Shown here: one piece after another, positions 59,383-64,000 of the stretch
Position numbering within the stretch: position 1 is the stretch's first letter
How the letters are laid out: each line of letters begins with the position of its first letter
Assembly: GCF_013449685.1 (NCBI RefSeq)
Contig: NZ_JACDSF010000042.1
Span: 14,400-78,399 of the forward strand
Length of the DNA stretch: 64,000 nucleotides
Reading direction: 5' to 3'
Origin: Pectobacterium brasiliense
GTDB taxonomy: Bacteria > Pseudomonadota > Gammaproteobacteria > Enterobacterales > Enterobacteriaceae
Notes under the pieces: model-generated
Database searches by the model: none
Seen by the model: the letters and a program-made list of their open reading frames with translations, nothing else
Told to the model about the DNA's origin: nothing
Made by a program: the position numbers and the translations under genes

Positions 59383-60968
59383 GCGATTTCTCCTGCGGAA
59401 CGCCAGCGCGTCATCCGCTGTTCCAGACCTAATCCGACGCGGTCGAGCACCGCGCCCGTTAATCCAATCAACAGCATGCCGCTGATAATCAGGGGCATAT
59501 CCAGCAGTTGTTGAGCGTTGATCATCAGGCTGCCGATTCCGGTGCCGGATGACATGAAGTATTCCGCACCGATGGTGCCAAGCCAGGCGTAAATCAGCGA
59601 CAGACGTAAACCGGCGAAGATTGCGGGTGCGGCACCCGGCAGGATCAGCACCCGCAGGCGGGTTGCGAGACGGAGCTGCAACACCTGTGCGACTTCCTGT
59701 AAAGCCTGAGAACGCTGGCGGATACCGCGATGGCTGGCCACCAACATGGGGAAGAACGACGCCAGCGCGACAAACGTGATTTTCCCGACGTCGTCGTTGC
59801 CGACCCAAGCGGTCAGCAGCGGCAGCCAGGCAAACAGCGCGATCTGGCGCAGCGTCGCGACCGTGGGCGTAAAGAGGGCATCGCTGGTGGTATTCAGCCC
59901 CAGCAGCACACCGCACACGAGCCCTGCGATAATGCCGCATACTGCACCAGCAAGCGCACGGGTCAGGCTGGCCTGCATCGCCTCGGTAAGCGAACCGTCA
60001 CGGATGCCTTGCAGCAGCATGTGCCACACATCGGCGGGCGGTGGCAGCAGTAGCGGGTCGATCCAGCCAAAACGGCTGGCCTGTTGCCAGAGCAGCAGAA
60101 GCAGAAAGGGTAAAACCAAAGCGGATAAACGGCGAGACGGTGCGGTAGTTAAGCGACTGAGCGGCGGGTGTGGCCAGAAGACCAGACGACGTTCCAGCCG
60201 ATTGATTGCCCACTCCATAGCCAGCCCCGCCAGCCCAATCACGGCGATGCAGACAAATACAATATCCAACTGAAACAGCTGACGTCCCCATACCAGCAGG
60301 TAGCCAATGCCCTGAGATGACGCCAGCAGTTCGACCACGATCAGCGACACCCACGCCTGTGAGAGCGCCAGCCGTAAGCCGGTTAACCAGGTGGGGAACG
60401 CGGCGGGCAGTGTTAATTGGATGAGGCGCCGATGCCACGGCAGGCGCAAAGTGCGAGCGACTTCCTGTAGTGCATGCGGCACGTTACGCACGCCCGTTTG
60501 CGTATGCAGCGTCACAGGGATAATCACGGCCTTGATGATGACCGCGAGTTTTAAACCGTCATCAATCCCGAACAGCACCATAAACAGCGGGATCCAGCCC
60601 AGCGTTGGAATTTGTGCCAGCGCGTATACCGTCGGGTGCAGCAGGTGTTCGGCGAGGCGCGAGGCACCCATCAGCGCACCAAGCAGCGTTCCCACCAGAA
60701 CGCCTGCCAGCAGGCCGCTCGCCAACCGTTGCAGGCTGATAAAGAGCTGCGGCAGGAGATCGTTGTGCCAGAGTTCGACGGCAGTTTTAGCGACGACATC
60801 GGGAGTCGGGAGAATCTGAGCGGGTATCCAGCCGTAGTGGGTGCTGATATACCACAGGGCCAGCAGCACCAGCGGTACGATGAGTGGCACGACAAGAGAA
60901 TAGGCTCGTGCTATCGGCAGTGCAGGCCAGACGTTCGCGGTTTTTTTCAGCGGTATCGACTTATTCAT
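59379..60968 (-). CDS. Fused double SsuC-type ABC permease
   Basis: Inner-membrane permease, 529 aa, with two SsuC/TauC-like domains in tandem, each with its coupling loop: first half NVPHALQEVARTLRLPW, second half QRSQALQEVAQVLQLRL. Single SsuC proteins are about 260 aa and work as homodimers; here the dimer is built into one chain. ATG at 60968 follows GGGAA; longer in-frame starts lack a ribosome site. It is divergent from the binding-protein gene (238 bp apart) and overlaps the ATPase gene. Confidence 0.9.
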   Translation of the reverse strand: MNKSIPLKKTANVWPALPIARAYSLVVPLIVPLVLLALWYISTHYGWIPAQILPTPDVVAKTAVELWHNDLLPQLFISLQRLASGLLAGVLVGTLLGALMGASRLAEHLLHPTVYALAQIPTLGWIPLFMVLFGIDDGLKLAVIIKAVIIPVTLHTQTGVRNVPHALQEVARTLRLPWHRRLIQLTLPAAFPTWLTGLRLALSQAWVSLIVVELLASSQGIGYLLVWGRQLFQLDIVFVCIAVIGLAGLAMEWAINRLERRLVFWPHPPLSRLTTAPSRRLSALVLPFLLLLLWQQASRFGWIDPLLLPPPADVWHMLLQGIRDGSLTEAMQASLTRALAGAVCGIIAGLVCGVLLGLNTTSDALFTPTVATLRQIALFAWLPLLTAWVGNDDVGKITFVALASFFPMLVASHRGIRQRSQALQEVAQVLQLRLATRLRVLILPGAAPAIFAGLRLSLIYAWLGTIGAEYFMSSGTGIGSLMINAQQLLDMPLIISGMLLIGLTGAVLDRVGLGLEQRMTRWRSAGEIA

Positions 60969-61206
60969 TTTATTCCCGAAAACCATCGCAGTTGGATGAA
61001 TAGGGAATAAAAAACAGGTTTCGACGTTGAACGCCAATGCAATAAAGCGATGGTCGCCGTGCAATAAATGCATATGCGTAGCCCGAGCCCGCCAGCCCTG
61101 ATTTATGCTTTTTTCCGCTGAACAAACTTGTAAATGTTATTTAAGCCTGACGCCGACGGTTCGTTAGTTTTCATGGCAGATGAAACGAATGATTAAGGAA
61201 AACCGT

Positions 61207-62343
61207 ATGCAACAAGCCACCCTGTTGATCACTACCTCTCCGATAACGGCATCTTCCCGCTGGCGCTGGGGGATGAAGGTGTTAAGTACTGCCTTACTGA
61301 TGGGGACGGCGCTCGTTTCCACCGTTCAGGCAAACGACGCCGCCCTGCAGGATGCACAGAAACCGACGGAGATTCGCATTGGTTTGCCGGATCAGAGTGC
61401 AGGCAGCAAGCCTTTTATCCGCGGGCCGCTGGGGTTGGCGCATATTCGCCAGCAGTTGGAGAAAGAATTTGAACCGCAAGGTATCAAGATTCAGTGGTCG
61501 TTCTTTAAAGGCGCGGGTCCGGCGGTGAATGAGGCGCTGGCGAACAAGCAGTTGGATGTCGTGTATCTGGGCGATCTGGCGGCTATTATCGGTCGTTCTG
61601 GTAGCCTGCCAACGCGGGTGCTGGTCGGGTCACGCGGATCTAATTCTTATCTGGCGTCGACACCGGAATCGGGTATTCAGCGTATTGAAGACCTACGCGG
61701 CAAGCGGATTGCGGTCTACAAGGGGACGGCCGATCAGCTGTCGTTTGAACGGGCGATTAAAAGTGTCGGGCTGAACGAGCGGGATGTGCGGGTGATCAAT
61801 CTTGACTGGACGGCGGGCAAAGCAGCGCTGGCGGCCAGACGCGTGGATGCGGTGTGGGGCGGCGTCTCTCTGCTGGCGTTGCGTAAACAGGGCATCAATA
61901 TTGTGACCACCAGCCGGGCGCTGGGCTGGCCGAACACCACACAGGCTGCCGTGCTGGCGACGCAGGACTTTATCGACCGTTATCCGGGCACGACGCAGCA
62001 ACTGGTGAATGTGCTGGTGGACAATGCGCAGTGGATCGGCGATGCGCAGCACCTGCCGGAATACACCGCGCTAATGGCCGAACAGAGTCAGATTCCGCAG
62101 GCGATTTTTCAGGAAGAGCTGAAAGCGGAAGATCTCCCGTTTCAAAGCTCGCCGCGTCTCGATCCGTTCCTGCTCAGCAGCTTGCAGGACAGCATCGAAC
62201 GCGCAAAAGCAGCCGGGCTGATTCGCAATACGTTCTCGGCCAGCGACTGGTTTGCCGGCCAGTTTGTTGATAGGGCGCTGAAAGCCAAAGGGCTGGAATC
62301 GAACTGGGCGGTGTATGACGCCAGCGGTAATCCGGTGAAATAA
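61207..62343 (+). CDS. SsuA-type periplasmic binding protein
   Basis: Periplasmic binding protein of the aliphatic sulfonate/sulfate-ester family, about 378 aa. A long N-terminal part with a signal peptide (WGMKVLSTALLMGTALVSTV, cut near VQA-NDAA) precedes the family core: QWSFFKGAGPAVNEALANKQ, DVVYLGDLAAIIGRSG, LRGKRIAVYKGTADQL. The ATG at 61207 has AAGGA seven bases upstream; the ATG at 61180 has none. Divergent from the permease-ATPase-sulfotransferase operon and convergent with the LysR gene 12 bp away. Ligand not determined; sulfate esters fit the linked sulfotransferase-like protein. Confidence 0.88.
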   Translation: MQQATLLITTSPITASSRWRWGMKVLSTALLMGTALVSTVQANDAALQDAQKPTEIRIGLPDQSAGSKPFIRGPLGLAHIRQQLEKEFEPQGIKIQWSFFKGAGPAVNEALANKQLDVVYLGDLAAIIGRSGSLPTRVLVGSRGSNSYLASTPESGIQRIEDLRGKRIAVYKGTADQLSFERAIKSVGLNERDVRVINLDWTAGKAALAARRVDAVWGGVSLLALRKQGINIVTTSRALGWPNTTQAAVLATQDFIDRYPGTTQQLVNVLVDNAQWIGDAQHLPEYTALMAEQSQIPQAIFQEELKAEDLPFQSSPRLDPFLLSSLQDSIERAKAAGLIRNTFSASDWFAGQFVDRALKAKGLESNWAVYDASGNPVK

Positions 62344-62355
62344 TCACGAATGCGC

Positions 62356-63294
62356 TCACAGGGTCGGCAGTGCTGGAGCCGGTGAGCGCAGCCTGTCCTG
62401 CGCCAGTATGCTTTCGATCATCAACTCAGCCAACGGCGGCAGCGTTCTTTGCAAACAGGTGACAATACCGAAGCGGGTTTGCATATTTCCCCATTCCGGC
62501 GGCGTGCCCGTCAGCGGAATTTCTACCAACTGATGGCTTAATCGTCCCAGCGCAAAGCCATCCTCGCTGGCAAAGCTGATGGCCTGCGTGTGCCGCAGGA
62601 TGCTGAAGACGGAATAGATATGGTCACACTGAATCTGTGGCCGATAATCGGGCTGACGCGTTAACGCCGCCAGCACCTTGCGCATGCCAACGGGCATAAA
62701 AGGGGAGGCGAGTGGAAAGCGCAGGAGATCGTCCGGCGTCACGTTTGCCTGCTGCGCCAGCGGGTGTGAAGAGTGGCAGATAAAAAAGCAGCGCTGCTGA
62801 CTTAATGGCTGTACGTGGAGGTTGGTTTCCATTTCGGCCTGCCAGGTGTCGGCAACGATAAAAGGCCACTCGTCGGCCAGCAGCCGCTCACGCAGGGACT
62901 GCCAGTTATCCACGCTGTAGGTGACTCTGGCGCGCGGACGAAGGGCATGGAGATGCGCGACCGCTTTGGGGATTAGCGTGGTCGACGGTGCGGGGCCGCA
63001 GCCAAATGTGAGTTCGCCTTCCTGCGCCTCGCTGATCTGCCGCATGTCGGTCATCAATTCCCAGGACAGCTCCTGCATACGCCGCGCAAACGGCAGCAGC
63101 GTATTACCCTGCCACGTCAGCGCAAAACGGCGGCTCTGACGGTCGATAAGCGGATGTCCCATCGTTTGTTCCAGCGCCTGAATGCTGCGGCTGAATGCCG
63201 ATTGTGACAGACAGACGGCCTCTGCGGCTTGTACAAAACTACCCTGTTCGGCCAGTGCAAGAAAATTGCGTAATTGCCGTAAATCCAGATGCAT
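62356..63294 (-). CDS. LysR-type regulator of the sulfonate/sulfate-ester locus
   Basis: LysR-family transcription factor, 312 aa. The winged helix (SFVQAAEAVCLSQSAFSRSI) is N-terminal, followed by a binding domain with LTFGCGPAPSTTLIP. Start ATG at 63294 (MHLDLRQLRNF) rather than 63327, which would add an unusual leader. Convergent with the binding-protein gene; probably controls the neighbouring transporter. It is not a close CysB/Cbl relative. The inducer is unknown. Confidence 0.85.
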   Translation of the reverse strand: MHLDLRQLRNFLALAEQGSFVQAAEAVCLSQSAFSRSIQALEQTMGHPLIDRQSRRFALTWQGNTLLPFARRMQELSWELMTDMRQISEAQEGELTFGCGPAPSTTLIPKAVAHLHALRPRARVTYSVDNWQSLRERLLADEWPFIVADTWQAEMETNLHVQPLSQQRCFFICHSSHPLAQQANVTPDDLLRFPLASPFMPVGMRKVLAALTRQPDYRPQIQCDHIYSVFSILRHTQAISFASEDGFALGRLSHQLVEIPLTGTPPEWGNMQTRFGIVTCLQRTLPPLAELMIESILAQDRLRSPAPALPTL

Positions 63295-63563
63295 GTTGCA
63301 GCTACCTACCATATCGATTTTCCCCACTTTTTAGGCGGAGGTCGGCTGGCAACGCAATGAATAAAAAGTCATAAGTTATAGCGAATTGATTGCTATAGGC
63401 CCTCGGTGTACGTAGGCCGCTGGCGAGCAGCACCTTTTCGGCTGCTGGCGTGGAGACCATCAGGTGCCAGTCGCAGATTCCCTGCGCTGGACTTTGTCCG
63501 CCGAGATTGTCGCTGCCCGTGCCAGGATTGGTCATCGTGCATCGGCTATCGAAAATATAATGA

Positions 63564-64000
63564 TTATAACGGTTCAGGTTTGATGAGCTGTAATTCTACG
63601 CCCAGTCTGATGGCGTGTTTGGCATTCAGCACGCCCAGTTTTTTTACCACATTACCAATATGGAATTTCACGGTGCTGATTTTGATATCCAGAATCAGCG
63701 CAATTTCTGGGTAAGTTTTTCCCATGCTGGCCCAGTATAGAATTTCGTTTTCGCGCTGGGAGAAAATCTCTTTGTCACCTTGCTTTTTGCTTTGAGGGCT
63801 TTGCGTCATCTCTTTGTAAAGCGTAGTGATTTTCTCATGAACGGCAATCAGCAGCATTTGCAGTTTGTCTTTGTTTTCCTCAACAATATTTTCCATATCC
63901 GTTGGCGCGTGCTCTTCAAACATAATCGATAACGCCGCCAGATTATTATTGTTGTCATGTAAGACAAAGGTGTAGCCATTAACAATATCGTACTCTTTTG
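63564..64000 (-). CDS. ExpR/VirR-family quorum-sensing regulator (C-terminal part)
   Basis: Partial LuxR-type acyl-homoserine-lactone receptor: 144 C-terminal residues, the N-terminus lying beyond position 64000. The frame is open to the window edge, with [13 protein letters not shown] and [10 protein letters not shown] upstream of the visible Met, matching the end of the autoinducer domain of Pectobacterium ExpR. The DNA-binding domain is complete ([40 protein letters not shown]) and near-identical to ExpR. expR normally overlaps the convergent 3' end of the synthase gene expI; no expI is seen in 63295-63563, so this is probably the orphan receptor ExpR2/VirR. Confidence 0.9.
   Translation of the reverse strand, partial: KEYDIVNGYTFVLHDNNNNLAALSIMFEEHAPTDMENIVEENKDKLQMLLIAVHEKITTLYKEMTQSPQSKKQGDKEIFSQRENEILYWASMGKTYPEIALILDIKISTVKFHIGNVVKKLGVLNAKHAIRLGVELQLIKPEPL

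Noticed and set aside
59383-59940. N-terminal extension of the SsuB-type ATPase by about 186 codons
   Set aside because: It lies in another frame inside the permease gene and looks like an Arg-rich shadow; the ATG at 59382 has a good ribosome site and begins a normal ATPase.

Overview
The window is chromosomal DNA of a soft-rot enterobacterium, most likely Pectobacterium. Many proteins align closely, recalled from memory, with Escherichia coli LacY/LacZ/LacI, UhpABC, NlpA, FdhF, Cbl, GltP, DcuB, PatD/PatA and Amn. The right edge holds the C-terminal part of a LuxR-type regulator very close to the ExpR/VirR quorum-sensing receptors of Pectobacterium. There is no phage, insertion sequence, tRNA, rRNA or CRISPR array that I can see. 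The genes are mostly transporters and their regulators.

Layout. 0-6.1 kb: a lac locus (lacI, lacZ, lacY, all minus strand, no lacA) with near-identical copies of the E. coli O1 and O2 operators. 6.2-14.3 kb: uhpA-uhpB-uhpC followed by an afuA-afuB-afuC type ABC importer, probably a hexose-phosphate uptake system in which an ABC pump takes the place of UhpT. 14.5-22.5 kb: nlpA, an aspartate/glutamate racemase with a divergent HypT-like LysR regulator and a dicarboxylate/amino-acid symporter, then a CitMHS citrate transporter with a double-winged-helix GntR regulator. 22.5-27 kb: a selenium-free FdhF homologue (Cys140) and a chemoreceptor. 27.4-35.2 kb: a seven-gene ferrous-iron operon of the FetMP/P19-FTR1 type behind a Fur-box-like site. 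35.2-45.3 kb: an EamA exporter, cbl, gltP, dcuB (with an FNR-type site at the class II position), a small acidic protein downstream of a Fur-like palindrome, and the putrescine-degradation genes patD and patA (patA with a TTG start and a sigma-54-like promoter).

46-64 kb: a second chemoreceptor, a small secreted Cys-rich protein, amn, and then two accessory transport clusters. The first (50.2-56.5 kb) is a peptide/nickel-type ABC system with a fused permease, a His-containing lipoprotein and an MFS transporter, preceded by a strong Zur-box-like palindrome. I propose a zinc-starvation metallophore cycle for it. The second (56.8-63.3 kb) is a sulfonate-type ABC system, again with a fused double permease, joined to an arylsulfotransferase-like protein carrying a C-terminal thioredoxin domain and a LysR regulator. 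It is probably a sulfur-scavenging unit.

A modular dispersed repeat of about 200-216 bp occurs twice in opposite orientation (22.3 and 45.8 kb), with a truncated third copy at 37.9 kb. All functional assignments rest on reading motifs and remembered homologues; no database search was run.
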